64,000 nt of DNA, from NCBI RefSeq assembly GCF_010500245.1, contig NZ_JAAGOX010000022.1, positions 248,001 through 312,000 on the forward strand, given 5' to 3'. A program made the position numbers and the translations under genes. Positions 49,987 through 58,593 of the stretch are shown here, one piece after another (the first letter of the stretch is position 1; each line of letters opens with the position of its first letter). Origin of the DNA: Ruegeria sp. PrR005. GTDB taxonomy: Bacteria > Pseudomonadota > Alphaproteobacteria > Rhodobacterales > Rhodobacteraceae. A model generated the notes under the pieces. It ran no database searches. It saw nothing but the letters and a program-made list of their open reading frames with translations, and was not told where the DNA came from.

Positions 49987-51048
49987 CTAGTCCACCAGCA
50001 CCGTGACCGCGCCCGGCGCCACCGACACGCCCACCTGCGCACCCGTCTCCAGCAGGCCGCTGGCCCCGGGCAGGTTCGACGCGCGGGCCTTGATCGCCTC
50101 GCCGGTCTTCAGTTTCAGATGCGCCACGGTCGCTTCGCCGGAATAGACCACGTTTTCCACCGTGGCGGTCAGCGCGGCACCTTCGGCGCCGGTTCCTGCC
50201 ACGGTCACATGTTCGGGCCGGATCAGCACGCTGACCTTGCCGTCGGCCACGCCTTGCGGCGGTTGGACCGTGAATGTCCCGCCCGCCTCCAGCGTCACCG
50301 ACCCGGCTGACAACTGTCCGTTCAAAAAGTTCGATTCGCCGATGAAGTTCGCCACGAACCGTTCCGAGGGCCGCTCGTAGATCTCGCGCGGGTTCCCGAT
50401 TTGCAGGATGCGCCCGCCGCTCATCACCGCGATGCGGTCCGACATGGTCAGCGCTTCTTCCTGGTCATGGGTCACAAAGACAAAGGTGATCCCGGTCTCG
50501 CTCTGCAACCGCTTCAACTCGATCTGCATCTCCTTGCGCAGCTTCAGATCCAGCGCGCTCAGCGGTTCGTCCAGCAACAGCACCTCGGGGTGCGGCGCCA
50601 GCGCCCGGGCCAGCGCCACCCGCTGCTGCTGCCCGCCCGAGATTTCCGAGGTCTTGCGATGCTTCAGCTCTTCCATCCGCACCAGCCGCAGCATCTCGTC
50701 GACCGTCTTTGCGATCTCGTCCTTGGGCTTGCCAAGCATCTCCAGCCCAAAGGCGATATTGCCCGCCACGCTCATATGCGGGAACAGGGCATAGTTCTGG
50801 AACACCGTGTTCACCGGCCGCTGGTTCGGCGGCAGCCGGGTGATGTCGCGCCCGCTCAGCCGGATGGCGCCGATGGTCGGCGGTTCGAACCCCGCGATCA
50901 GGCGCAGCAATGTGGTCTTGCCGCAGCCCGACGGACCCAGCAGGGTAAAGAACTCGTTTTCCCGGATCGTGACGCTCACGTCGCGGAGTGCCGTAAAGGC
51001 CACGTCACCCGCGCCAAAAGTCTTGGTCACCTTGTCGATTTCGATCAT
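49987..51048 (-). CDS. ABC transporter ATP-binding protein, PotA family
   Basis: A 353-residue importer ATPase. Walker [10 protein letters not shown] is at 38-46, the Q-loop is in [20 protein letters not shown], the signature is [14 protein letters not shown] near 133, Walker B is [20 protein letters not shown], and H-loop is [14 protein letters not shown]-terminal TOBE domain (about 270-353; [14 protein letters not shown]) is typical of PotA/PotG. The ATG at 51048 follows AAAGGGCG. It is the first gene of the leftward importer operon (ATPase, two permeases, binding protein). A long AT-rich palindrome (51100-51123) stands just upstream. Confidence 0.94.
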   Translation of the reverse strand: MIEIDKVTKTFGAGDVAFTALRDVSVTIRENEFFTLLGPSGCGKTTLLRLIAGFEPPTIGAIRLSGRDITRLPPNQRPVNTVFQNYALFPHMSVAGNIAFGLEMLGKPKDEIAKTVDEMLRLVRMEELKHRKTSEISGGQQQRVALARALAPHPEVLLLDEPLSALDLKLRKEMQIELKRLQSETGITFVFVTHDQEEALTMSDRIAVMSGGRILQIGNPREIYERPSERFVANFIGESNFLNGQLSAGSVTLEAGGTFTVQPPQGVADGKVSVLIRPEHVTVAGTGAEGAALTATVENVVYSGEATVAHLKLKTGEAIKARASNLPGASGLLETGAQVGVSVAPGAVTVLVD

Positions 51049-51099
51049 GAACGCCCTTTGGGTTGCCGTGCGCTGAACACTTGCCTGCAATAAAGTGCT

Positions 51100-51123
51100 A
51101 TTGACAAAAATATTTTAGTCAAT
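51100..51123. promoter_or_regulatory. 24-base AT-rich palindrome between the Pot-type operon and tetR
   Basis: The arms ATTGAC (51100-51105) and GTCAAT (51118-51123) are perfect, and the interior AAAATATTTT continues the symmetry, so 11 of 12 base pairs match across 24 bases. TTGACA (51101-51106) is inside it and could serve as a -35 box. It lies in a 118-base divergent gap whose AT content is strikingly higher than the surroundings. It is very likely the operator of the TetR protein encoded at 51167, controlling both directions. Confidence 0.7.
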
Positions 51124-51166
51124 AAAAAAATTTTCTTAGAAAAACTTTTTTGCATGGGAAATCGGC

Positions 51167-51880
51167 TTGGCATTCGAGCGCCCAAATAGTGATCAGGTCG
51201 ACCCGGGCGACAGCTCCGAAACCGGTCTGCGCGGTCGAAAGAAGGCTCGGCGCAGGCAAGAGATTCTGGATGCCGCCGGGCACTTGTTCGCGGTCAACGG
51301 CTTCGATGCAACGACACTGGCCGACATCGCGCAGGAGACCGGGGTTTCGCCGCCCACGGTGTCGAACTACTTCGGGTCCAAGGAAAACATCCTCAGCGCG
51401 CTGATCTTCGAAGGGGCAGAGCGCGAGCGAACCAACCACATGAACCTGCCACGCGAAACCGGCCAGCCCTTTGCCGAGGTTCTGGGTGCCTTCCTTGTCG
51501 ACCTGACGGCCAAGACCATGCAGATCGCCGGAAAGCGGGTCTGGCGCTATGCCGAGGCTGCCAATATCCGCCGCCCGCAATCCGAGTTCGAACGCCAGTT
51601 CACCAATTCGGATCAAGAGCTCCGCAAGCTGATCGGTACGTTCATGAGCGATTACGACATGGTGCTGCGCAATGGCACAGCGCCTGACCCGGATGTGCTG
51701 TCGCGGCTGTTCTATGACACCTGGACTATGTGCTATTTCTCTTACATCAAGAATGACGCGATGACGTTCGACACCCATCGGGCCGAGGTCATGCAGGCCA
51801 TTACCGCGCTTGTCGCCCTCGTGTTCGACGACGGCTTCGCCGCCACCTCTCCCCTCAAACGCACAAAGGAAGCTCGATGA
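51167..51880 (+). CDS. TetR-family transcriptional regulator of the Pot-type / amidohydrolase region
   Basis: A TetR-type regulator of up to 237 residues. The HTH (about 30-75) is clear: RRRQEILDAAGHLFAVNGFD then TLADIAQETGVSPPTVSNYF and GSKENILSALIF. The ligand domain is helical (FAEVLGAFLVDLTAKTMQIA near 103). The start is not firm: TTG at 51167 is the first usable codon, since the nearby ATG at 51154 leads to an early stop in another frame. Its stop overlaps the amidohydrolase start as ATGA, so it is coupled to that gene. Divergent from the importer operon across the 51100-51123 palindrome. Confidence 0.88.
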   Translation: MAFERPNSDQVDPGDSSETGLRGRKKARRRQEILDAAGHLFAVNGFDATTLADIAQETGVSPPTVSNYFGSKENILSALIFEGAERERTNHMNLPRETGQPFAEVLGAFLVDLTAKTMQIAGKRVWRYAEAANIRRPQSEFERQFTNSDQELRKLIGTFMSDYDMVLRNGTAPDPDVLSRLFYDTWTMCYFSYIKNDAMTFDTHRAEVMQAITALVALVFDDGFAATSPLKRTKEAR

Positions 51881-53541
51881 GCAACGCCGATCTGGTGATC
51901 CTGAACGGTCGGGTCCTGACGATGGATCCAGCCACCCCCCGGGCCGAGGCGCTTGCCATCTCGGGCGGGCGCATTCTGGCGGTCGGCTCAAACGCCGATA
52001 TCGCCGCACTGGCCGCCCCCGGCGCGCGCCGGATCGACGCGCAGGGCGGCACCGTGCTGCCCGGCCTGGTCGAGGCGCATCTGCATCTTTTCGCCGGAGC
52101 CTTCGGCCAGCGTTTCCTGCAACTCGACGGTGTGCACGGCCTGGCCGCGCTGCGCGACAAGGTGCAGGCCTATGCCAAGGCCAATCCGCAAGAGGCGCTG
52201 CTGATCTGCAAGGCCGCCGATTACAACCTGTTCGGCGAGGGCGTCACCACCACCCGCCAACTGCTCGACCAGGCGCTGGCCGACCGGCCGCTGATCCTGT
52301 TTGCGGGCGATCACCACACCGCCTGGGCCAACACCGCCGCGCTGACCGCCGCCGGTCTGATGCATGGCCGCGACACCCCGCCCGGCAACGAGGTGGTGAT
52401 GGCCCCCGACGGCACCGCCGCGGGCGAGCTGCGCGAACACGCGGCTTTTGACCCGGTATTGGCGTTGCGCTCCTCGGGCGGGCGCGAAAGCCTGGGCCTC
52501 TTGGGCGTCGAACCTGAAACGCCGCCTACCCCCGTGCAACGGGCCGAGGACCTGGCGGTGATGCGCGACGGGCTGAAACTCTGCGCCTCCTACGGCTTCA
52601 CCAGCCTGCACAACATGGACGGCAACCGCTACCAGCTTGAACTCTTGCACGAGATCGAACAGGCGGGCGATCTGATCTGCCGGACCGAGATCCCGTTCCA
52701 CCTGACCCCGTCGAAACCGGTCTCGTCGCTGGCCGAGGCGTCCGAGCTTGCCGCCGAGTTCGCCACCGACCGGCTCAGCGCGCGGCGGGTCAAGATGTTC
52801 ATGGACGGGGTGGTCGACAGCTCCACCGCCGTCATGATCGAGGATTACGCCGACCGCCCCGGCTGGCGCGGCGAGCCGCTGCATTCGGCCGAACGCTTCA
52901 CCGAGGCCGCCATCGAGGCCGACCGGCGCGGCCTGCAAATTTCGGTCCATGCCATCGGCGACGGCGCCGTGCGCCGGGTCCTCGACGGGTACGAGGCCGC
53001 GCGCCGCGCCAACGGCCCGCGCGATTCGCGCCACCGGATCGAACATATCGAGGTGCTGCATCCCGACGACCTGCCGCGCTTCCGCGAACTGGGCGTGGTC
53101 GCCTCGATGCAGCCACCGCACCCGCCCGGCGCGATGGATTTCCCGCTCGATCCCTGGACAACAAAGGTGGGCGCGGCGCGCTGGCCCTGGGCCTTTCCGG
53201 TCTCCTACCTGCGGGCGCAGGGCGTACCCATCGCCTTCGCCTCGGACTGGCCGGTCTCGGACCTGAACCCGTTGCGCGGGGTCAAGGCGGCGGTGATGCG
53301 CCAGCCCTGGCGCGACGGCGATCCCGCCCATGCCTGCACCCTGCACGAAGCGCTGCACGGCTACACCTGGGGCGGCGCCTATGCCGGGTTTGCCGAGGAT
53401 CGCACCGGCAAGCTGGCCACGGGCTACCTCGCCGATATCGTGATCATGGACCGCGACCTCGAGGCGATCCCGCCCGAGGAGCTGGACCAGGCCCGCGCGG
53501 CCATAACCCTCAGCGAAGGCGTCCCGGTCTGGGAGGCGTAA
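51877..53541 (+). CDS. Amidohydrolase family protein (YtcJ-like, amidohydrolase 3)
   Basis: A 554-residue metal-dependent amidohydrolase of the YtcJ/Amidohydro_3 group. The composite sandwich opens with LVILNGRVLTMDPATPRAEA. Likely metal ligands are H68 and H70 in PGLVEAHLHLF. Further family motifs are VHAIGDGAVRRVL near 358, RHRIEHIEVLHPDDLPRF near 388, and FASDWPVSDLNPLRGVKAAV near 450. The carboxy-lysine position was not identified. Members hydrolyse N-formyl, N-acyl and related amides; the substrate is unknown. Coupled to the upstream tetR by ATGA. With the amidase and the NylB-like gene it is the third C-N hydrolase in this stretch. The 3' end is 2 bases from the convergent amidotransferase gene. 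Confidence 0.9.
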   Translation: MSNADLVILNGRVLTMDPATPRAEALAISGGRILAVGSNADIAALAAPGARRIDAQGGTVLPGLVEAHLHLFAGAFGQRFLQLDGVHGLAALRDKVQAYAKANPQEALLICKAADYNLFGEGVTTTRQLLDQALADRPLILFAGDHHTAWANTAALTAAGLMHGRDTPPGNEVVMAPDGTAAGELREHAAFDPVLALRSSGGRESLGLLGVEPETPPTPVQRAEDLAVMRDGLKLCASYGFTSLHNMDGNRYQLELLHEIEQAGDLICRTEIPFHLTPSKPVSSLAEASELAAEFATDRLSARRVKMFMDGVVDSSTAVMIEDYADRPGWRGEPLHSAERFTEAAIEADRRGLQISVHAIGDGAVRRVLDGYEAARRANGPRDSRHRIEHIEVLHPDDLPRFRELGVVASMQPPHPPGAMDFPLDPWTTKVGAARWPWAFPVSYLRAQGVPIAFASDWPVSDLNPLRGVKAAVMRQPWRDGDPAHACTLHEALHGYTWGGAYAGFAEDRTGKLATGYLADIVIMDRDLEAIPPEELDQARAAITLSEGVPVWEA

Positions 53542-53543
53542 CC

Positions 53544-54260
53544 TCAGCCAAGGCTGGCGCGGGCCCGCGCCAGCCAGTTCATGAACAGGGTTTCGGCCAG
53601 TTGCGCCAACTCTGTCTCGTGCCGCTCCAGCCTCTCGATCATCACCCGCTCCGGGTCGGGGCCCAACTTCGGTGTCAGATCCTCGATCACGCCGGGGCTG
53701 GCGAACCAGTCACGCATCGTCGCGGTGTCGATCTCGGGATGAAACTGCACCGAGCCCACCGCGCCCTTCCCGGTCATGTGCTGGTTGCCGCAATCGCCGG
53801 TCTCGGCCAGCGGCGCATAGCCCGGCGGCAGCGCCTTGATCTCGGCCGAATGCCAACTGAACACGGGGAATTCCTCGGGCAGTCCCTCCAGCAACCCCGC
53901 CTGCGGCCCGGACCGGCGCACCGGGATCACCCCGAACTCCGCCACCTCGGCCGGCCCCACCTCGCCGCCCAACGCGGCAGCAAGCAACTGGTGACCGAAA
54001 CAGATCCCGAAATAGGGCTTGCCCGCCTCGACCGCGCGGCGGATCAGGTCCAGCTCGTCCACCAACCAGGGATATTTGTCGGTCTCCCAGACCTGCATCA
54101 CGCCGCCCAGCACCCAGAGCGCGTCGAATGTATCGAGTGGCGGCAGGCGCTCCACCTCGGGCATCAGCACGGCTCGCGTCTCGATCCCCTCACGCGCAAA
54201 CAGCGCCCGGAACCGCCCGGCATGTTCAAACTCCGCATGTTGCAGGATCAATACGCGCAT
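53544..54260 (-). CDS. Class I glutamine amidotransferase-like protein
   Basis: A 238-residue protein of the GuaA/PuuD-type class I amidotransferase superfamily. The catalytic triad is visible: C87 in [16 protein letters not shown]174 and E176 in [28 protein letters not shown] near 49 forms the oxyanion region. Stand-alone members often hydrolyse gamma-glutamyl amines or glutamine, which would fit an amine-catabolic setting, but many such genes have no known role. Convergent with the amidohydrolase across 2 bases, and divergent from smpB. Confidence 0.88.
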   Translation of the reverse strand: MRVLILQHAEFEHAGRFRALFAREGIETRAVLMPEVERLPPLDTFDALWVLGGVMQVWETDKYPWLVDELDLIRRAVEAGKPYFGICFGHQLLAAALGGEVGPAEVAEFGVIPVRRSGPQAGLLEGLPEEFPVFSWHSAEIKALPPGYAPLAETGDCGNQHMTGKGAVGSVQFHPEIDTATMRDWFASPGVIEDLTPKLGPDPERVMIERLERHETELAQLAETLFMNWLARARASLG

Positions 54261-54379
54261 CCGCCTTGCCTCGCCCCGGTCCGTTTACCCCGTTTGTGCA
54301 GCGGCGCTCGGCGGCTGGCAACTCGAAACCGCGCCACCCCGCTTGCAAGGGCGCCGTAACGCGCCTAAATCTGCCCCCC

Positions 54380-54856
54380 ATGGCCAAGCAAAAGATAGAC
54401 CCGAACTACAAGGTGATTGCCGAGAACCGGCGCGCGCGCTTCGATTACGCGATCGAGGACGACGTCGAATGCGGCATCGTGCTCGAAGGGTCCGAGGTCA
54501 AGGCGCTGCGCGGCAGCGGTACCAATATCGCCGACAGCTACGCCGCCGTGGAAAACGGCGAGCTCTGGCTGGTCAACTCCTACATCCCGCCCTACGGACA
54601 GGCCAAGATGTTCCGCCACGAGGAACGCCGCCGCCGCAAGCTGCTGGTCTCGCGCAAGCAGCTGGCCGATTTCTGGAACGCGACCCAGCGCAAGGGCATG
54701 ACGCTGGTGCCGCTGGTGCTCTATTTCAATCACAAGGGCATCGCCAAGATGAAGCTCGGCATCGCCAAGGGCAAGAAGATCCACGACAAGCGGGAAACCG
54801 AGGCCAAGCGCGACTGGAACCGCCAGAAACAGCGCCTGCTCAAGGAAAATTCCTGA
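54380..54856 (+). CDS. smpB: SsrA-binding protein SmpB
   Basis: A 158-residue SmpB, which brings tmRNA to stalled ribosomes. Typical motifs: [60 protein letters not shown], and the basic C-terminal tail [20 protein letters not shown], which enters the mRNA channel. Length is normal. The ATG at 54380 matches the family start (MAKQKI); a longer in-frame reading from 54128 runs through the opposite gene and is rejected. tmRNA itself (ssrA) is not in the window. A hairpin and an inverted repeat follow it. Confidence 0.97.
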   Translation: MAKQKIDPNYKVIAENRRARFDYAIEDDVECGIVLEGSEVKALRGSGTNIADSYAAVENGELWLVNSYIPPYGQAKMFRHEERRRRKLLVSRKQLADFWNATQRKGMTLVPLVLYFNHKGIAKMKLGIAKGKKIHDKRETEAKRDWNRQKQRLLKENS

Positions 54857-54879
54857 CCGGGCATGCGGCAGAGCGTGCG

Positions 54880-54977
54880 CTGGGGGGCCAGCCCCCCAGA
54901 CCCCCGGAGTATTTCCGACCAGAAAGAAGCAAGAGCGATCAGGGTTTCTTTCTGGTGACAAATACTTCCGCCGGAGG
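54880..54977. repeat. Hairpin plus inverted pair of CGGAGTATTT / CCAGAAAGAA element after smpB
   Basis: First a hairpin, CTGGGGGGC (54880-54888) and GCCCCCCAG (54891-54899). Then GTATTT (54909-54914) and CCAGAAAGAA (54919-54928), mirrored by TTCTTTCTGG (54946-54955) and AAATAC (54960-54965), with a 17-base loop. The flanks CCGGAG and CTTCCGCCGG extend the symmetry. The layout (GC hairpin, CCCGGRRTATTT, purine-rich tail) is the same as in the tctC-tctB spacer, so this is probably a dispersed repeat. It may end smpB transcription. The 183-base gap 54857-55039 has no gene. Confidence 0.6.
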
Positions 54978-55039
54978 CGTCCGCCCGGGCCACAGGCGGG
55001 ACGTCATGCGGCCTTGGCCATCCGGATCAGCCCTGCTGC

Positions 55040-56908
55040 TCAACTCTCGAGTATACCGGCCTGAACCAGCGCATCGAGGTATCTTTCCAGGAACGACTGG
55101 TCCCGGTGGGCCGCCCGAATTTGCCTGAAATAGGCAGCGCTGGCTTGCGGAAAGATCTCAAGAAGCTTTTTGGCCTCTTTGCGCGCCGCCGCCATGTCAC
55201 CTTCGAAGACAGCGGCGACCACCAACACGGATTGCGCCTGGGGCTTGGCCCGGACATCGTTCATGTCGGATGCCAGAACCTCGCGCGCCAGTTTCCTGGC
55301 CTCGTCGTAGAGGCCCAGTTCCAGACGGGCATAGGTGACGGAGGCAGGCAGCCACTCGGGATAGTCGGGCTCCAGCCGCATGCCCCGCTCCATCAGCTCC
55401 AGCCCCTCGCGTGGCTGTCCGGATGTCGCCTTGACCAACCCGCCCAGCGCGTTTGCGTCGGCGCTGCCCGGCGCCAGCGCAATCGCCTTGTCGGCCAGCA
55501 CGATGGCCTCGTCATGTTGGCCCACTACTTGCGTCAGGATCGCGGCCAGGGTGAAAAAATCCCCGTATTCCTCCAGTTCTATGGCATGTGAGGAAAAATC
55601 CATCGCCTTTTGCCAATCCGTTGCCGGATCGTTGGACAGGCCAAGCGTTAGCTTCTGCCAGAAAAGCCAGCCCATAAGGTAGTTTGTGTTCGCCCGGTCG
55701 GGATCCTTGCGATAGAGCGCGCCCCAAAGGCGTTCGGCATTCGCATGACCTTCGGGGCTGAACTTCTGAAACTCGGCCCGACCCTGGACCATGGCGACAT
55801 AATTCTCGAAACTGCCCGACCTTTCGAGCCATGTCCGGGTGCCTTCGCCCACGGTCAGCGACACAGATAGCTCTTCGAACACCCGCTGGGATATCCCGTC
55901 CTGCAAGGCAAGCAGATCGTCCATGGTGCTGTCCTCGCGGATCGACCAGATTTGCTGACCCTTGATCGCGTCGGCCAGTTCGGTGGTCACGCGCAGCGTC
56001 TCGCCAGAGCGCAGCACGCTGCCACTGAGAATATAGCGCACGCCCAGGTCGCGGGCGACGTCAGTCGCGTTCACCTGCCGGTTCTTGTACTGGTTCATCG
56101 TCGAATGCGCGATCACCAGCATGTCGGGTGAAAACGACAGGGTTGAAATCACGCTTTCGGTGATCGCATCCGCCACCCAGCCCTGCGATCCCGCCTCGCC
56201 GCGCGTTTCAAAGGGCAACACCGCGATTGATGGCTTTTTCGGCAATTCCAGCGCCATTTCCTCCGGATCGACCGGGGTGAAATCCGGCCGCGTCCAGACC
56301 CAGCCCAGCACACCAAGCGCGACCGCCGCAGCAAGCAAGACCAGCGCCGGGCGCGTGAACCGACCGAGTACGGCCCCTCCATGGGGTGCAACAGGGCCAT
56401 CCGTGACCTGAAACACCCGCACCGGGGTCGAGATATTCTTCAGCCGTTTCTCGCCCAGCGGCCGGTACCCGACCTCGACCTGCGATTTCAGCATGTCATG
56501 GGCGGTGCCCGACACCACGATGCCGCCCGGTTCGGCCAGCGCCTCCAGCCGGGCGGCGATGTTCACCCCGTCGCCATAGATGTCGCCCTCGTCGAACACC
56601 ACGTCGCCCAGGTTGATGGCGATGCGGTAGCGGATGCGCCGGTCCTCGGGCACCTCCGCCTCGCGCGCAATCATGGCGCGCTGGACCAGCACGGCGGCCT
56701 GCATCGCCTCGACGATCGAGTTGAACTCGGCGATCAGCCCGTCGCCGGTCAGCTTGATGATCCGCCCGTGGTGGTCGCGGATGGTGGGGTCGATCAGCTC
56801 CAGCCGGTGCCGTTTCTGCCGCGCCAGCGTACCCGCCTCGTCCAGCTCGACCAGGCGGCTGAAGCCGACCATGTCGGCGGCCAGGATTGCAGCGATACGC
56901 CGTTCCAT
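55040..56908 (-). CDS. Class III adenylate/guanylate cyclase with TPR C-terminal half
   Basis: A 622-residue protein. The N-terminal cyclase catalytic domain (about 1-165) has both metal-binding aspartates: D12 in AADMVGFSRLVELDE and D56 in IKLTGDGLIAEFNS, plus GDVVFDEGDIYGDGVNIAAR near 107. One membrane helix (about 187-206, ALVLLAAAVALGVLGWVW) separates it from an outer part with a TolB/FlgO-like segment (KPSIAVLPFETRGEAGSQGW near 229) and TPR repeats (about 390-600). The domain order places the TPR half in the periplasm. Such proteins are numerous in alphaproteobacteria; the signal sensed is unknown. It stands alone on the minus strand. Confidence 0.9.
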   Translation of the reverse strand: MERRIAAILAADMVGFSRLVELDEAGTLARQKRHRLELIDPTIRDHHGRIIKLTGDGLIAEFNSIVEAMQAAVLVQRAMIAREAEVPEDRRIRYRIAINLGDVVFDEGDIYGDGVNIAARLEALAEPGGIVVSGTAHDMLKSQVEVGYRPLGEKRLKNISTPVRVFQVTDGPVAPHGGAVLGRFTRPALVLLAAAVALGVLGWVWTRPDFTPVDPEEMALELPKKPSIAVLPFETRGEAGSQGWVADAITESVISTLSFSPDMLVIAHSTMNQYKNRQVNATDVARDLGVRYILSGSVLRSGETLRVTTELADAIKGQQIWSIREDSTMDDLLALQDGISQRVFEELSVSLTVGEGTRTWLERSGSFENYVAMVQGRAEFQKFSPEGHANAERLWGALYRKDPDRANTNYLMGWLFWQKLTLGLSNDPATDWQKAMDFSSHAIELEEYGDFFTLAAILTQVVGQHDEAIVLADKAIALAPGSADANALGGLVKATSGQPREGLELMERGMRLEPDYPEWLPASVTYARLELGLYDEARKLAREVLASDMNDVRAKPQAQSVLVVAAVFEGDMAAARKEAKKLLEIFPQASAAYFRQIRAAHRDQSFLERYLDALVQAGILES

Positions 56909-56979
56909 CTTGCCCCCTCCAACACCCGGCCGCCATTAACCGTTGGCGGTCCTCTGGCCGGGCAGGATATGCTCTGGCG

Positions 56980-57330
56980 TCAGTCCGGGTTCACCACCCG
57001 GATCAGCTTGCGTTCCAGCACCCGCAGCACCGATTTCAGATCGTGACCGCGCTTCAGGATACGTCCGTCCATGCCCACAACCGCATACATACCCTGTCGC
57101 CCCCGCAGGCGCGGTCGCTTTTCGATGCGGTAGAGCGGGTGTTCAGCGGTGCGCCGGAACACCGAGAACACCGCCACGTCGGTCAGGTTGGAAATGCCGT
57201 AATCGCGCCACTCGCCGGCGGCCACCATGCGGCCATACACGCCAAGGATGACGGACAATTCGCGCCTATCAAAGGCGACCTGCGTCTGGGCCGGGCCCGC
57301 GGGATACGGGCTGGGAGGCTGCATGTTCAT
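56980..57330 (-). CDS. DUF2794 family protein
   Basis: A 116-residue conserved alphaproteobacterial protein of unknown function. The core matches DUF2794: VAFDRRELSVILGVYGRMVA, AGEWRDYGISNLTDVAVFSV, FRRTAEHPLYRIEKRPRL, and VVGMDGRILKRGHDLKSVLR. No membrane segment or signal. The ATG at 57330 is used; a second ATG two codons later is equally possible. It is about 30 bases downstream of the YqfO-like gene on the same strand and may share its transcript. Confidence 0.85.
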   Translation of the reverse strand: MNMQPPSPYPAGPAQTQVAFDRRELSVILGVYGRMVAAGEWRDYGISNLTDVAVFSVFRRTAEHPLYRIEKRPRLRGRQGMYAVVGMDGRILKRGHDLKSVLRVLERKLIRVVNPD

Positions 57331-57360
57331 GTTTACAGCTTGCCGCAATTTGCGGGCAAA

Positions 57361-57849
57361 TCAAGCCTCCCGCTTATCCTCTGTGCCGGGTTGAGGCGTG
57401 CCGGGCACGCCGCGCCGATGCGCCCGGGGCACCCAATCGGCATCGGCTCGGTTCCAGAACCTGTTCGGATTGTCCTGATCCAGCCCCCGGATATGGCAGG
57501 TGCGCAGGGCGGCCACCACCTGGATCACCGGCTCCTCGTAGGGATGCGCGCGATAGATCGCGCGGATCACCCGCTCCAGCCGCGCGGCCCCGTCGGGCAG
57601 GAAAAAGCTCAGCTCGAGACAGGGCACCTCGACCGCCGCCTCGGTGGGCGCGTTCACCCCGCCGGGCAGCGAGCGAAAGCGCTGCACGCCGCCGGTCTCG
57701 TGGCTGACCTGGTCGTAATCGCCCCATTTCAACGGGTCCTCGGCCAGGATCGCCGCCCGCAGGGCGGCCGCCTCGGGCGCGGGCACCTGCACCATCACCC
57801 GATATCCCGCCTCGGCGGTGAACCGGTCCGAGCTCAGGCGGGGCAGCAT
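57361..57849 (-). CDS. YqfO/NIF3-insert-like (CutA-like fold) protein
   Basis: A 162-residue protein similar to the stand-alone YqfO domain found inside NIF3-family proteins. Characteristic stretches: YRVMVQVPAPEAAALRAAIL, DPLKWGDYDQVSHETGGVQR, CLELSFFLPDGAARLERVIR and the AHPYEEPVIQVVAAL ending of the domain, where HPYEEP is diagnostic. The C-terminal 40 residues look specific to this protein. It overlaps the end of the ArsR-family gene by 16 bases, so it is part of that operon. Function of the family is unknown. Confidence 0.8.
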   Translation of the reverse strand: MLPRLSSDRFTAEAGYRVMVQVPAPEAAALRAAILAEDPLKWGDYDQVSHETGGVQRFRSLPGGVNAPTEAAVEVPCLELSFFLPDGAARLERVIRAIYRAHPYEEPVIQVVAALRTCHIRGLDQDNPNRFWNRADADWVPRAHRRGVPGTPQPGTEDKREA

Positions 57850-58529
57850 TGTCCGCCCTCCCAGCGCAGCCCGAGGATCTGGCGCAGCGCCGCTGCCCCG
57901 GCAGGGGTCACATCCAGGCCCCGCTCGCCCCGGATGCGCCGCAGCCATCCGGCGGTCAGACCGTGGGTCAGGATCTCGCGCCCGATGGGGCCCGCCACAT
58001 GCGGCAGCCGCTCGGTCCAGTCCAGGCAGGGCCGCGCCAGCGGCGCCCGCCCGCTCAGGCTGACCCCCAGTTTCGCCCAGCGTTCCGAGGGTACCGCACG
58101 GTATTGCGCCCCATCCGGCAGCAGGTCGCCCGAGGCCAGCAGCGCCTGCGCGATCCCCACCCCCAGCCGCCCGGCCAGGTGGTCGTAACAGCTGCGCGCC
58201 TCCAGCATCTTCAACCGCGCGCCCTTGCGCTGCTGCGCTCGGTACAGGTGATCGCTGGGCGCCAGCGCCGACAGGGTTTCCAGCGCCTCGGCCACTTCCG
58301 GCCCGGCGATCCGGTGATAGAGGCACCGGCCGCTGCGCGCCGCGCTGATCAGCCCGGCCTCCTCCAGCCGCCGCAGATGCGCGGTGGCGGTCTGCGGCGT
58401 GATACCGGCGGCGCTGGCCAGCTCCTTGTTGGTATAGGCGCGGCCGTCCATCAGTTCGCACAGCATCCGCGCGCGGCTGGTATCGGCAAGGGCGGCGCCC
58501 AGGATATCGAGGCGAGGGGTCAGGGTCAT
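57834..58529 (-). CDS. ArsR-family transcriptional regulator
   Basis: A 231-residue regulator with an N-terminal winged helix of the ArsR type: LDILGAALADTSRARMLCEL, then KELASAAGITPQTATAHLRR, then LEEAGLISAARSGRCLYHRI. The C-terminal half (about 100-231) is longer than in simple ArsR proteins and includes two cysteine-containing segments: SCYDHLAGRLGVGIAQALL, common in this subgroup, and a terminal GGQCCPA. The vicinal CC near the end may bind metal or respond to thiol stress, but this is speculation. The ATG at 58529 is preferred over a GTG two codons earlier. It overlaps the YqfO-like gene. Confidence 0.88.
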   Translation of the reverse strand: MTLTPRLDILGAALADTSRARMLCELMDGRAYTNKELASAAGITPQTATAHLRRLEEAGLISAARSGRCLYHRIAGPEVAEALETLSALAPSDHLYRAQQRKGARLKMLEARSCYDHLAGRLGVGIAQALLASGDLLPDGAQYRAVPSERWAKLGVSLSGRAPLARPCLDWTERLPHVAGPIGREILTHGLTAGWLRRIRGERGLDVTPAGAAALRQILGLRWEGGQCCPA

Positions 58530-58593
58530 GGCCACAACCTAACCCGCCCGCCCCGCGCGCCCCAGCAAAAACACTTCGCCCGCGGCCTGATCG

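Noticed and set aside
53544-54260. Glutamine amidotransferase as the GATase of a biosynthetic synthase
   Set aside because: No synthase partner lies nearby and the gene stands alone on its strand; only the family is called.
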